A stretch of DNA of 64,000 nucleotides from Ruegeria atlantica (GTDB lineage: Bacteria; Pseudomonadota; Alphaproteobacteria; Rhodobacterales; Rhodobacteraceae), in contig NZ_WQBE01000005.1 of NCBI RefSeq assembly GCF_013032005.1, positions 62,001 to 126,000 on the forward strand, read 5' to 3'. The notes under the pieces are model-generated. The model ran no database searches. It saw only the letters and a program-made list of their open reading frames with translations, and had not been told where the DNA came from. Both the position numbers and the translations under genes were made by a program. Below, piece by piece: positions 18,526-26,736 of the stretch. Position 1 is the first letter of the stretch. Each line of letters begins with the position of its first letter.

Positions 18526-19436
18526 CCCGCTTTACCATCATCGTGCCGTTTCACACCGATGCGGACACAATTGCTGAAACGCTGACCAGCATTCGCGCGC
18601 AAAGCTTCACGGAATGGGAGGCGATCTGCGTCGGCGACCGTCCCTCGAAGGCGTGCCTGTCCATCGTGCTGGATCACATTGCCCAAGACCCCCGTATCCG
18701 GGTCGCAAGCAGCCCCTTCGATGGCCCAAGTGCCGCCCGCAACTATGGGGCCGAACTGGCCAAGGGAGACATGCTGGCGTTCTGTGATGCAGACGATCTG
18801 TGGCACAAGGACAAGCTGGCGCAGCTTAACGAAGCCTTTCAATCCTCTTCGACGGATGCTGTTTTTGGGCAGATCGGGTTCTTCGCCGATCAGCTCGGAG
18901 ATTCTCAGACATGCTCGACCGTTCCTAGCGCACCACTGAACATTCAGGACCTGTTGGCTGAGAATCCCGTCTGCACCATGTCGAATCTTTCGATCCGTCG
19001 CGAGGTCTTTAACGCCATTGGCGGGTTGGACACGAGAACGGTGCATAACGAAGATTTGGAGCTGTTAATCCGCCTCGTAGGCAAGGGGTTTACCGTCAAA
19101 GGGGTCAATCAGTTCCAGGTCTGGTATCGCACCAGAGCCGGGGGCTTGTCCTCGGACCTGAACGCAATGCGCGCTGGGCGGGCCTATGCGGTGAAAACGG
19201 CTGCGTCTTTTGGCGTGTTCCCGTTGAGGTCGTCCGAGGCCGTCTATTTGCGCTATCTTGCCCGCCGGGCGCTGCGGTTGGGGCATCAGGGTCAGGCCCT
19301 GTCTTACACACGCAAAGGCTTGAGCCTGCATGCGCGCAGTTTCCTGCTGCCCCTGCGCCGAGGACTGCCTACCGCCGCAGGGGCCGCGCTGGCCCCGATC
19401 CTCCCGCAAGCGATCAAACGCGCGTTGTTTTCTTAA
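18522..19436 (+). CDS. Family 2 glycosyltransferase
   Basis: Starting at the ATGA overlap, the product is 304 residues. The N terminus FTIIVPFHTDADTIAETL and the metal-binding CDADDLWHKD near residue 87 are GT-A fold, GT2 motifs. SAARNYGAELAKGDMLAF precedes the DxDD motif, as usual. It should add a sugar from a nucleotide donor to the lipid-linked repeat unit at the cytoplasmic face. The frame stays open further upstream into the flippase gene, but the coupled start and domain onset fix the N terminus. A second GT2 gene follows after 20 bp. Donor and linkage are not predictable. Confidence 0.88.
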   Translation: MTRFTIIVPFHTDADTIAETLTSIRAQSFTEWEAICVGDRPSKACLSIVLDHIAQDPRIRVASSPFDGPSAARNYGAELAKGDMLAFCDADDLWHKDKLAQLNEAFQSSSTDAVFGQIGFFADQLGDSQTCSTVPSAPLNIQDLLAENPVCTMSNLSIRREVFNAIGGLDTRTVHNEDLELLIRLVGKGFTVKGVNQFQVWYRTRAGGLSSDLNAMRAGRAYAVKTAASFGVFPLRSSEAVYLRYLARRALRLGHQGQALSYTRKGLSLHARSFLLPLRRGLPTAAGAALAPILPQAIKRALFS

Positions 19437-19456
19437 GAATTCTGAAGGAGATCACC

Positions 19457-20443
19457 ATGCCCACAGCATCCATCGTCGTACCCGCCTACAATGCCGAAGC
19501 AACCTTGGTCGAAACGCTCGCCTCACTGCAGGCGCAAACCTATGACGATTTCGAAATCATCATCGTCGACGATGGATCGCAGGACGCGACCTCTGAGATT
19601 GCCCGCGCGCACCAAGGCGACCCGCGCGTACGACTTGTCGGGCAGGCCAATCGTGGGCTGGCGGGGGCCAGAAATACTGGCATCGCTGCCGCGCGGGGTA
19701 CGTTCATCGGCTTTTGCGACGCCGACGATCTGTGGATGCCCGAGAAGCTGGCGGCTCATATTCACCATCTCAAGGCCGAACCGGATGTGGGAGTTAGTTT
19801 CTCCGGCAGTGCCTTGATCGACGAGGCGGGGTTCATGATGGGGATCAAACAAGCACCCCGCCTGAAGGATGTGACCTCAGCCCATGTTCTGAACCGCAAT
19901 CCAATCGGCAATGGATCGGCGGCCGTTATTCGAAAGACGGTACTGGAGGCTCTGGCCTACCGCCCGAGTTTTGAGATCGAGCGGGATTGGGTCTTCGATG
20001 AGACGTTCAGGCAGTCCGAAGATATAGAATGCTGGATGCGGCTGATGTTGACGACCGATTGGCAGATCGAAGGCGTTCCGGGGCTGTTAACCTATTACCG
20101 GATCAATGCAGGCGGGCTGTCAGCGGCTGTGGACCGCCAGTTGGAGGCGTGGGAGCGGTTGGTCGCGAAGTTGCGCCCGATTAACCCTGAGTTTTTTGCC
20201 CAGCACGAACACTCAGCGCGGGCCTATCAGCTACGCTATCTGGCACGGCGGGCCATCACCAACCTCGACCGGGACACAGCTTGGGAGTTGTTTGCGCGAA
20301 GCGTCCAGGAAAGCCTCCGCCCGGTGCTTGAGGAACCTGTGAAGTCGTTCAGCACCTTCGCCGCGGCCCTTGTGTTGAAAACGTTTGGACCCGGCCCGAT
20401 CACCCGGCTGAGGCAAATGAAATCCAAACTGCAATCGATTTGA
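19457..20443 (+). CDS. Family 2 glycosyltransferase
   Basis: This is a 328-residue GT2 enzyme with a clear ribosome site (GAAGGAGATCACC before ATG). Motifs include ASIVVPAYNAEATLVETLAS, IIIVDDGSQD near residue 35-44, AGARNTGIAAARG and FCDADDLWMPEKL near 88-100. A C-terminal helix-rich part follows. It sits between another GT2 and a GT4 gene in the flippase operon and should act on the same repeat unit. It is related to its upstream neighbour in the catalytic core, so an old duplication is possible, but the C-terminal parts differ. Confidence 0.9.
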   Translation: MPTASIVVPAYNAEATLVETLASLQAQTYDDFEIIIVDDGSQDATSEIARAHQGDPRVRLVGQANRGLAGARNTGIAAARGTFIGFCDADDLWMPEKLAAHIHHLKAEPDVGVSFSGSALIDEAGFMMGIKQAPRLKDVTSAHVLNRNPIGNGSAAVIRKTVLEALAYRPSFEIERDWVFDETFRQSEDIECWMRLMLTTDWQIEGVPGLLTYYRINAGGLSAAVDRQLEAWERLVAKLRPINPEFFAQHEHSARAYQLRYLARRAITNLDRDTAWELFARSVQESLRPVLEEPVKSFSTFAAALVLKTFGPGPITRLRQMKSKLQSI

Positions 20444-20456
20444 GAGAGGCATCATC

Positions 20457-21368
20457 ATGGAACAGAAAAAGGTCCTCCACCTGGTAGACGACACGACAGC
20501 GGGCGGCGTGATGCGAATGCTCGACCATCTTTTGGCGCAGTCAGATCTTTCCGGCGCGATCGAGCAAAAGGTGTTGAAGGTCAAACGGACCGCGTTTTCT
20601 TGGGGCAAACTGGATGCGGATGTCATCGTGTCCCACGTCGCACCAAGTTGGAGAAGCCTGCCTGCGTTCTCGGCCCTTCGCGCAATGCATGTTAATAATC
20701 GACTTGTCCATGTCGAACACAGTTACACCCGGGCATTCACCACCCTGAATGTCCCTCACAAACGTCGGTTTTTTGCGATGCTTCGGGTGATCTATTCCTT
20801 CTTCGATCAGTTGGTGGCGGTCAGCCATGCGCAGGCGGACTGGATGCAAGAACGACGCCTAGCTGCTTCAGAAAAACTGGCCGTCATTCCTCCGGCCGTT
20901 GATCTTGAGCAGTTGTCACGAAAGACGATGCCTCCCAAGTCAAAGACCACAATTGGCGCCATCGGGCGGCTTGAGCAGCAGAAAGGCTTCGACATCCTGA
21001 TCCAAGGCTTTCGGTCAACCCGAACGCCGGGCGCGCGCTTGTTGATCTTTGGCGAAGGCAGTCAAAGGTCATACCTTGAGGCGTTGGCTGAGGGTGACCC
21101 GCGCATCGAATTTCGGGGTCACGCCAAAGATCCGGCAGAAGCTTATCAAGCCGTCGATATCATTGCGATTCCCTCGCGTTGGGAGGCTTATGGACTTGTG
21201 CTGGACGAAGCGCTTGCCGCGAAGCGCAATGTGATCGCCAGTAAAGTTGATGGGTTACGTGACCGTGAAGGAGATACAAGAGTTTCATTCTGCAACCTTG
21301 ACCCTAATGATTGGCGACTTGCGATCAATAATTTTCTGCTTTCCGACACAATTGAGAAAAGCAGCTGA
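20457..21368 (+). CDS. Family 4 glycosyltransferase (GT-B), short
   Basis: This 303-residue GT-B protein begins KVLHLVDDTTAGGVMRMLDHLL. Its nucleotide-sugar side shows IGAIGRLEQQKGFDILIQGF near residue 160-180 and the E-x7-E-like motif RWEAYGLVLDEALA near residue 240. It is short for the family (usually 350-400), mainly through short linkers. It is the last gene of the polysaccharide operon and ends 540 bp before the island boundary. Base composition drops near its 3' end and the terminal residues (NNFLLSDTIEKSS) look untypical, so a shortened C terminus cannot be excluded. Confidence 0.82.
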   Translation: MEQKKVLHLVDDTTAGGVMRMLDHLLAQSDLSGAIEQKVLKVKRTAFSWGKLDADVIVSHVAPSWRSLPAFSALRAMHVNNRLVHVEHSYTRAFTTLNVPHKRRFFAMLRVIYSFFDQLVAVSHAQADWMQERRLAASEKLAVIPPAVDLEQLSRKTMPPKSKTTIGAIGRLEQQKGFDILIQGFRSTRTPGARLLIFGEGSQRSYLEALAEGDPRIEFRGHAKDPAEAYQAVDIIAIPSRWEAYGLVLDEALAAKRNVIASKVDGLRDREGDTRVSFCNLDPNDWRLAINNFLLSDTIEKSS

Positions 21369-21908
21369 ATCAAAATCTGACACTAGAACTTTTGCCTTTT
21401 TGCCGAGTCATTCGCAGCAAAATCAATTGTGATTTCAAAGATATTGCCTAAGGTCAGCTTTGCGTTTTGTACGCGCGTACTTAGCGCAATACATCTTGGT
21501 GTCCGCTTTGGACTAAGAGCGGTCGTTGCCTTGTGCTAAGTGGATGGCGGCTTTGTCCGCACCTCGGACGTAGCTCCGTCTTATGTGAACGTCCCCTGTC
21601 GGGCTGAAGCGGGCATTCGTCCCGAGCCCCAATTCGACAGCCTTCAAAGAACACCAAGAGCCTTACTTCAGAGAGGATGGTCCTTTGGAAATCATGCCCG
21701 CAAAGTCGGCGAACCTCAATGGCACACGCAGGGCTGACTTAGGGGGTAGGCCGGGGGGCGGGTTCGTCAGTTAGTTGCAACCTATCATCGAATGCTCAAG
21801 CCAATCGGCGCAATGTAGCCATCGGATGAGGAATCCTGTGCGATGGCCCCCATGTGGTCGCCTATCCCCTGTGGGGGCACGCCGACAATTCTATAAGTCT
21901 TTGATTTT
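21369..21908. other. Intergenic stretch between polysaccharide locus and island
   Basis: No supported gene lies here. An inverted element at 21501-21529 starts GTCCGCTTTGG and ends GCGGTCGTTGC, similar to strings at 5093-5113 and 6489-6518. A hairpin with GCCCCC/GGGGGC arms is at 21846-21878. Before island insertion this segment would have bordered the tRNA-Thr 3' end. Confidence 0.5.
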
Positions 21909-21935
21909 ATGGTGCTGCTGGAGAGAATTGAACTC
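21909..21935 (-). repeat. Distal att repeat of the tRNA-Thr island
   Basis: The 27 bases from ATGGTGCTGCTG to ATTGAACTC are identical to 31268-31294, the 3' end of tRNA-Thr. The rest of the tRNA is absent here, so this is an attachment-site copy rather than a second gene. Confidence 0.85.
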
Positions 21936-22054
21936 AGACGCATTTCATTCAATGCACTGATTTTGTTTCATAAAAATTTGTATGAAGCAATCCCTGTGTA
22001 GGGAAGTTGTGGGGCCAATCTCATGGGTGAATGGTCGTTGGTTTGCAGAATCTT

Positions 22055-23749
22055 TCATTCCATCGTGAGTATCTTATTAAAGAACGGCTCAAAAAATGTT
22101 CTCACTCTTTCAAACTCGTTCTCTCGAAGTACCTGCCGCTTTGCCTCGCCATAGGTTGCGATGGTTACTCCATTCAACCCTTCATCCGGCAACTCTTCAG
22201 TCGCGACAATCGTCTGTATTTCATCTGGCACGCTTCCAAAGATGAATTTTAGCATCTGAGGCAAATGGGTCTTGTCCTGACCCTGTTGATTTGGCGAGTC
22301 GATAACAATTGGGAACCGCACGTTTTCGGTGTACTCAACCTTCGTATGCAGGAAGGCGTAATAATAAGCGAGAAGAGCTCTGGGCCCCTCACTACCTCGA
22401 GCCGCGCTAACCGAAGTGATTGGCTGTTTTTCCGGGTTGTCGAGGAGAACATCCAACCTTTGCGCGTTCATGGACAAAAAAGTCCGGTAATTTTTGAGAA
22501 TTTCAGCAGACCTACCGCGATCACTGAACTCGCCCATCTTAGATTGAGCAGCTTCTACTTTCTTTCTAGAGTTATCTGTCGCTACGATCTTTTCATCCAA
22601 TGAAACGCGCAGCATTTTAGCAGCCTCAGTTTTTCCAGCTGCTGTTAGAACGTCATTGAGTGATACAGACTGCTTCTTTACATCTAGAATCCTTTGTATT
22701 CGCGCTAGACTTGAGTTGATCGTTTCAAGTTTTTCTTTCTGGGTCCGCTCTTTTTCCACTACGCGGTCCAAATTGGATTGCGCTTTAATCAGGGCCGCCG
22801 AAAGCACTCCCTCGTCTTCAATTAATGCAAACCGATCAGCTAGGCAGTTTTGGTATTCCTGCCCACAAGTTGGGCATTCAACTTCTTTCGGTAGCGATGT
22901 TGCCATCTCAAACTCGCCACGCATCTCGAAAAGAGCGCTTCTTAAGAGGTTGGCTTCGGTCTTGAGAAGATGTGCTTCCTCGCGGAGGTCGGAGAGTTGC
23001 TGCCTATGGCTGACCTGAAGACCCAGAAGGTTTTCGCTTTCCGTGATCAAATCGTCACATGCACCCTCAAACTCCCGAAGATCGTACGTTGGTGTAGAGC
23101 CCTCAATCGCTTCGATCTGCTTCATCGTTTGGCGCAGCGTTTCCACGGCGGTCTCCAAGCCAGCGAGTACAATCCTTTCTTGGGTCAATTCGGCCCTTGC
23201 CGAATAGTAGCCATCGGGCCGTATTCCGGAGTGATAGTCTGCCAAAGTGGTCGCGCTATTTGGCAGGTAAAAGTCCTTTTTAAATGATATCCAAGGTTTG
23301 TCCCAACTGCCGTCCTGATCAATATAGAAAGGCGCAAACAGATAAGCAGGAAGTGGCGTCAACGTCTGGCCATGTTTGTCAGCCATTTCTAGCTTGAACT
23401 CAAAGAACTTGGCGAGCTTGGGACCCCAGTCCTTCACAAGACGCTGACCCCAAAAAACTCTGTTGCCACCTTCATCGAAGAGCGAATGAACCCCGTGTGC
23501 TTTTACGGAGAACCATACTTTCCCGGCGTACTCAAACTCCAAACAACTCGAGGCGCTTGCAGACTTCCAACGGTTATCAATTTTGTTCGGTGTTGCTCCC
23601 AGCGCTTCGTACAAGCTCTTCATAATTACTGATTTTCCGAAGCCGTTTGCGCCTTTGATTAACAGTTTTTGATAGTTCAAGGGTACGTGCAACGCTCTCT
23701 TTTCTACCTGTGACAACAGGTAGAGATTCTTGAATTTTACTTTTTGCAT
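22055..23749 (-). CDS. Rad50/SMC-like ABC ATPase of a defence pair
   Basis: This is a 564-residue protein. Walker A is GANGFGKS (33-40). A helical, coiled-coil-prone region (about 185-430) contains a zinc-hook-like CPTC at 292-295. An ABC-signature-like GSEGPRALLAYYYAFL starts at 452, and Walker B is FPIVIDSP (479-486), followed by the D-loop region NQQGQD. This is a compact Rad50-like ATPase. It lies 57 bp after the DUF4297-like nuclease gene on the same strand, the arrangement of Lamassu and ABC-three-component defence systems, where the ATPase senses foreign DNA and frees or positions the effector. It is shorter than typical LmuB. The start has GAG eight bases upstream. The system label is inference. 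Confidence 0.82.
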   Translation of the reverse strand: MQKVKFKNLYLLSQVEKRALHVPLNYQKLLIKGANGFGKSVIMKSLYEALGATPNKIDNRWKSASASSCLEFEYAGKVWFSVKAHGVHSLFDEGGNRVFWGQRLVKDWGPKLAKFFEFKLEMADKHGQTLTPLPAYLFAPFYIDQDGSWDKPWISFKKDFYLPNSATTLADYHSGIRPDGYYSARAELTQERIVLAGLETAVETLRQTMKQIEAIEGSTPTYDLREFEGACDDLITESENLLGLQVSHRQQLSDLREEAHLLKTEANLLRSALFEMRGEFEMATSLPKEVECPTCGQEYQNCLADRFALIEDEGVLSAALIKAQSNLDRVVEKERTQKEKLETINSSLARIQRILDVKKQSVSLNDVLTAAGKTEAAKMLRVSLDEKIVATDNSRKKVEAAQSKMGEFSDRGRSAEILKNYRTFLSMNAQRLDVLLDNPEKQPITSVSAARGSEGPRALLAYYYAFLHTKVEYTENVRFPIVIDSPNQQGQDKTHLPQMLKFIFGSVPDEIQTIVATEELPDEGLNGVTIATYGEAKRQVLRENEFERVRTFFEPFFNKILTME

Positions 23750-23810
23750 TGCGCTTCTCGCTTAGTTTTCGAAGGACGCGACGAAGTTTCGACGTTTCTT
23801 CGCGTGTCAT
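23577..23810 (-). CDS. Possible coupled small ORF overlapping the ATPase start
   Basis: A 77-codon frame starts at an ATGA overlap with the nuclease stop (23807-23810) and runs through the first 173 bp of the ATPase gene in another frame. The product is highly basic (for example RKLSEKRNAKSKIQ and NQRRKRLRKI). It could be translated by reinitiation and help ribosomes reach the ATPase start, or be a minimal middle component. It could equally be chance; it matches no family I know. Confidence 0.25.
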   Translation of the reverse strand: MTREETSKLRRVLRKLSEKRNAKSKIQESLPVVTGRKESVARTLELSKTVNQRRKRLRKISNYEELVRSAGSNTEQN

Positions 23811-24910
23811 GTTACGGCCTCCATAACCTCGACGATCATTGCAGCCTGAAGATCATAACTCTCGGACGGTGGTTCGTGGCAAAGGCCGCTAATATTGAGC
23901 AGTGCTATTGCACTAAAAACACTGTCAATTTCGTCGATTTCGAGGTGAGAAATAGCATTGGAGATTGAGGCACTCAGGTCTAATGCCGCTTTCTCCCCCG
24001 AGCGGCGAGCATTGGTGTAGGAAAGGCACTTGTTTTTTGTTCTCTGAATTTCCAACCCCATTTTGCCTTTCTTGGCGAGCTCATCGTGAACAACCGGCCA
24101 CCACTCGACCGCATTTTTCGATCGGTTTTGAACTATGTGAATCATTTTGCTGATGTCGTTGCGGTTGAGAGATACACGCGCTTGTAACTCTTCGACTGTA
24201 CCCGACTTTGTTTTGTTTCCGGTACACTCCCCGGCAGAAGCGAGCAGAGCTTCGTAAAAAGGGCTTGAGCAGGCTACAAAATCAGGGTGCAGTTCCTCTA
24301 GCAGCTTAGTGATCTGCCCCATCACTGTTAAACGATAGCTTTCCTTGTCATAGGGTACTCGCTCAAAAGATAGCAGATTGGAATGCGAGCTATCGAAAGC
24401 ACCGCTAAAGTCAGCCTCCAGAGCCTGGAACAACGCCTTTTTGTCTTTTTCGCAAAGGTCGGCGACCGTTAGCTCGCCATCAAGTAGAGTCTCCTTTTCG
24501 CTTGATGCTGGCGTAGCTTTCAAGGGTCTATTAGACAGAATACACGCACGGCGAATCTCCGGCCCGAACTGCGCGATGTTGTAGTAAGCCTTTCCGATAA
24601 TTGATTTCGGCAATTCCCCCTTGGGTGTGCTCTGCGCGAGCCGTTTCGCGGTCCAATTAAGGTGGTGAGTGGTTTTTATCTGATAGAACGAAAGCTCAGC
24701 CTCCTCACCTTCTCCGACAAAGAGCACGAGGTCATCATGATGATCAAATACGGCGACGAATTCCTTATTCTGACGGTGCAATTCCAACATCAAAGCCATC
24801 GAAACGTTAACTTGATAGTCGAATGCGCTGAAAGTATTCGGTCCTGCTGTCTCCCGTGGGGTTTGTTCAGCAAACGTTGACAGCGTCGTCTTAGGCAAAG
24901 GCTTTTCCAA
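23807..24910 (-). CDS. DUF4297/Cap4-like nuclease, effector of a defence pair
   Basis: This 367-residue protein has an N-terminal restriction-like fold of the DUF4297 type: FDYQ at 30-33, an acidic HDDLVLF near 58-64, and ELSFYQIKT at 72-80, giving the D...Q-x-K active site. The same domain is the effector in Cap4 and in Lamassu and ABC-three-component systems. The C-terminal 200 residues are helical and unrecognised, probably the part that binds the ATPase. The start is odd: TTG 24910 follows an in-frame TGA and an 8-base homopolymer (24909-24916) with no ribosome site. One base fewer in the tract would join the frame to a GTG at 24920 preceded by AAGGG. Its stop overlaps the small ORF as ATGA. 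Confidence 0.75.
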   Translation of the reverse strand: MEKPLPKTTLSTFAEQTPRETAGPNTFSAFDYQVNVSMALMLELHRQNKEFVAVFDHHDDLVLFVGEGEEAELSFYQIKTTHHLNWTAKRLAQSTPKGELPKSIIGKAYYNIAQFGPEIRRACILSNRPLKATPASSEKETLLDGELTVADLCEKDKKALFQALEADFSGAFDSSHSNLLSFERVPYDKESYRLTVMGQITKLLEELHPDFVACSSPFYEALLASAGECTGNKTKSGTVEELQARVSLNRNDISKMIHIVQNRSKNAVEWWPVVHDELAKKGKMGLEIQRTKNKCLSYTNARRSGEKAALDLSASISNAISHLEIDEIDSVFSAIALLNISGLCHEPPSESYDLQAAMIVEVMEAVT

Positions 24911-24942
24911 AAAAAATCACACTTCAGAAACCCTTACACCAC

Positions 24943-25326
24943 CTAGAACGGTATTTCAAAGCAATCCATACAATCAAAGGGTTGTTGACTAAATTTTTTT
25001 TGTATCTTTTTTACTTGGGAAAAACGTGACGTCCGTTTTGGGTTGTTCATGTAGATCAATCCAAGTTTGGGTATCAATGAAAGTGCTTCGTTTAGGGAGA
25101 TCTCCCGGCTCAATCGCTCAACCATCTGTCTCTGTGTTGCGCTGGTCGTCGTCACCAATTTTTGGGGGACTCTAGTGCTGGCCCGTGGCTTTGTCGGTCG
25201 GCTGTTCGTCAATCTTGTCGCGGCCCAAGCGGGCACTTGCAGTTGACCTCTGGCGTTTCGTGAACGCTCGACGCTTGTAGTAGCCGATACGACGCAGCCT
25301 TTTGTCGGCCACGTGGTTCTGTTCAT
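24943..25326 (-). CDS. Unknown island protein coupled to zinc-ribbon gene
   Basis: A 127-residue frame starts at an ATGA overlap with the stop of the gene at 25323. The N-terminal half is Thr/Arg/Ser rich without structure; the C-terminal half (QMVERLSREISLNEALSLIPKLGLIYMNNP) looks helical and ends with FDCMDCFEIPF. I do not recognise a family. The overlap and shared strand support a two-gene unit, but composition is unusual and it may not be expressed. Confidence 0.4.
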   Translation of the reverse strand: MNRTTWPTKGCVVSATTSVERSRNARGQLQVPAWAATRLTNSRPTKPRASTRVPQKLVTTTSATQRQMVERLSREISLNEALSLIPKLGLIYMNNPKRTSRFSQVKKIQKKFSQQPFDCMDCFEIPF

Positions 25327-25952
25327 TCAATTCCACTATGTTTCTTCATAGATGAAAAGGACGCCCGCTGTGGACGCCCTGTTTTCTGTTTATGGGGACA
25401 CGGTCGGCCCACTCCGATTTGATGCCTGCAACGGACGTTGAATGAAGTCAGCTTCGTCTTGATGTTCGGGATAGCGGGCGAAGTCATAAGCAGGCGTGCC
25501 ACCTCGATGCCTTCAATCTCATCGCCGGCTTGCACCCTGCGGACATATGTCTGGATGGAAAGACCATAGAACCTCTGGGTATATGAGCTTGCTGCCTGTG
25601 CTATGTTCTTCCGCCCTGACTTTCTGGGCTGTGTACGCAGCAACTTAGGGTCACACAGAATGTTCCTGAGACCCGCATCTACGGAGATGTAAGACAGAAT
25701 ATGTAGCATAACGCCAAGACGCTCGGAAGGAGCGACGGAGTAGACCATTTGTTCCAAGTGTCTCGCGCGCTCATAATGCGTCCTAGACCGCACCTTGTTC
25801 TCCAGCGCACGACCCCCTCTTGTACTGTTCTTACTGCCCGCCTTCTTGCATTTGACTGAGCAATACTTCTGGTCGGACCTTCTGGGTTCAAACGTCTGGG
25901 TGCACCTAGCGCACGCCTTAAGGTTCCCCTGAAGGGATGCGACAATGTTCAT
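25323..25952 (-). CDS. Zinc-ribbon protein of unknown function
   Basis: This 209-residue basic protein has an N-terminal zinc ribbon, CARCTQTFEPRRSDQKYCSVKC (Cys at about 14, 17, 31 and 35). A helical middle (HLEQMVYSVAPSERLGVMLHILSYI) and a basic C-terminal tail follow. Such CxxC-x13-CxxxC ribbons head many small phage and island proteins that bind nucleic acid. AAGGA lies about ten bases before the ATG. It lies between the nuclease pair and the recombinase, and an unknown ORF overlaps its stop. No specific function can be given. Confidence 0.65.
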   Translation of the reverse strand: MNIVASLQGNLKACARCTQTFEPRRSDQKYCSVKCKKAGSKNSTRGGRALENKVRSRTHYERARHLEQMVYSVAPSERLGVMLHILSYISVDAGLRNILCDPKLLRTQPRKSGRKNIAQAASSYTQRFYGLSIQTYVRRVQAGDEIEGIEVARLLMTSPAIPNIKTKLTSFNVRCRHQIGVGRPCPHKQKTGRPQRASFSSMKKHSGIE

Positions 25953-26736
25953 TTGGAGGTTTCCTTACGGTGAGATTGTGGTGTGATGAATGACGATCAT
26001 CATCCCTTGGTCTCTCCACGAACGGAGCGAGCCATAGGGGGGCACCTGAACGTGTTGGCAGTGAAACTGCATTACATTCAGGGGAAGACTTTATTGGGGT
26101 TGATTTTGATGAAGGAGACGAAGGTCGACGCACCTTAAGGGTGGCCTTTAGGGTTACTATTACATATGCGGAGGGACCTTTTACCGACGCCATCCCTCGC
26201 TACACTGTATTCGACGTGGCTTTTTAACTGATAACGCCCTTATGCACAGGCACGTCGAAATGATCTGACGGAACCTAAGCCCCGCTATCTCAAGGCAACC
26301 AAGAAGGGAACCACACATGACGTGCCCGATAGGTTCCACTTCAGGGAAACCCACGGGGAATGCTAGGGTGAGATGTCCAGTACACAGGACGCTTCGCCAC
26401 AGATGGTCTGCTATCAGTCTTCCTGTCGGTCGGTGATAACACCATGCTGACATCGTCTCGCACTTCCATGAAACGAGGCAATTCGGAAATTCTGTGTACG
26501 GCATGTATGTGGGTGATTTGACCCTATCTGGCCGTTAGGTAGGGCTACTATGAGCAATAACTTCGAACCACCGGGCGCGTTCTGTTAGGGCTCGTATGAG
26601 GGTTATCTCCGACCCAATAGCGAGCGTTCTGTACGGCTAAAGTGGGGGTGAATTGGTTTCTGCTTTTATGAGCGATGACTGTTGTTCGCTGACTACTTAC
26701 TTTCTGCATGTATGGGGGTGAACTGTTTTCAGCCCC
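25953..26736. other. 784-bp non-coding island stretch
   Basis: Open frames here (for example on the minus strand at 26181-26504) lack ribosome sites and family features, so none is called. The right third carries a degenerate repeat array (26505-26721). The left part, 25953-26500, shows nothing I can name. Confidence 0.5.
26505..26721 (+). repeat. Degenerate iteron-like direct repeats
   Basis: Six related 12-mers start at 26505, 26548, 26594, 26640, 26666 and 26710. The best forms are GTATGTGGGTGA, GTATGAGGGTTA and GTATGGGGGTGA; others are weaker. Five of the intervals are 43, 46, 46, 26 and 44 bp. The array ends 15 bp before the stop of the serine recombinase gene, so it may hold recombinase sites or replication iterons. 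Confidence 0.45.

Noticed and set aside
21909..21935. Second tRNA-Thr gene
   Set aside because: Only the 3' 27 bases are present; the anticodon and D arms are missing. It is an att repeat.
25918..26504. Two minus-strand frames upstream of the zinc-ribbon gene
   Set aside because: Low-complexity products with no ribosome sites; one overlaps the zinc-ribbon start. Not convincing as genes.
26505..26721. CRISPR array
   Set aside because: Repeat units are short, degenerate and unevenly spaced, and no cas gene is nearby.
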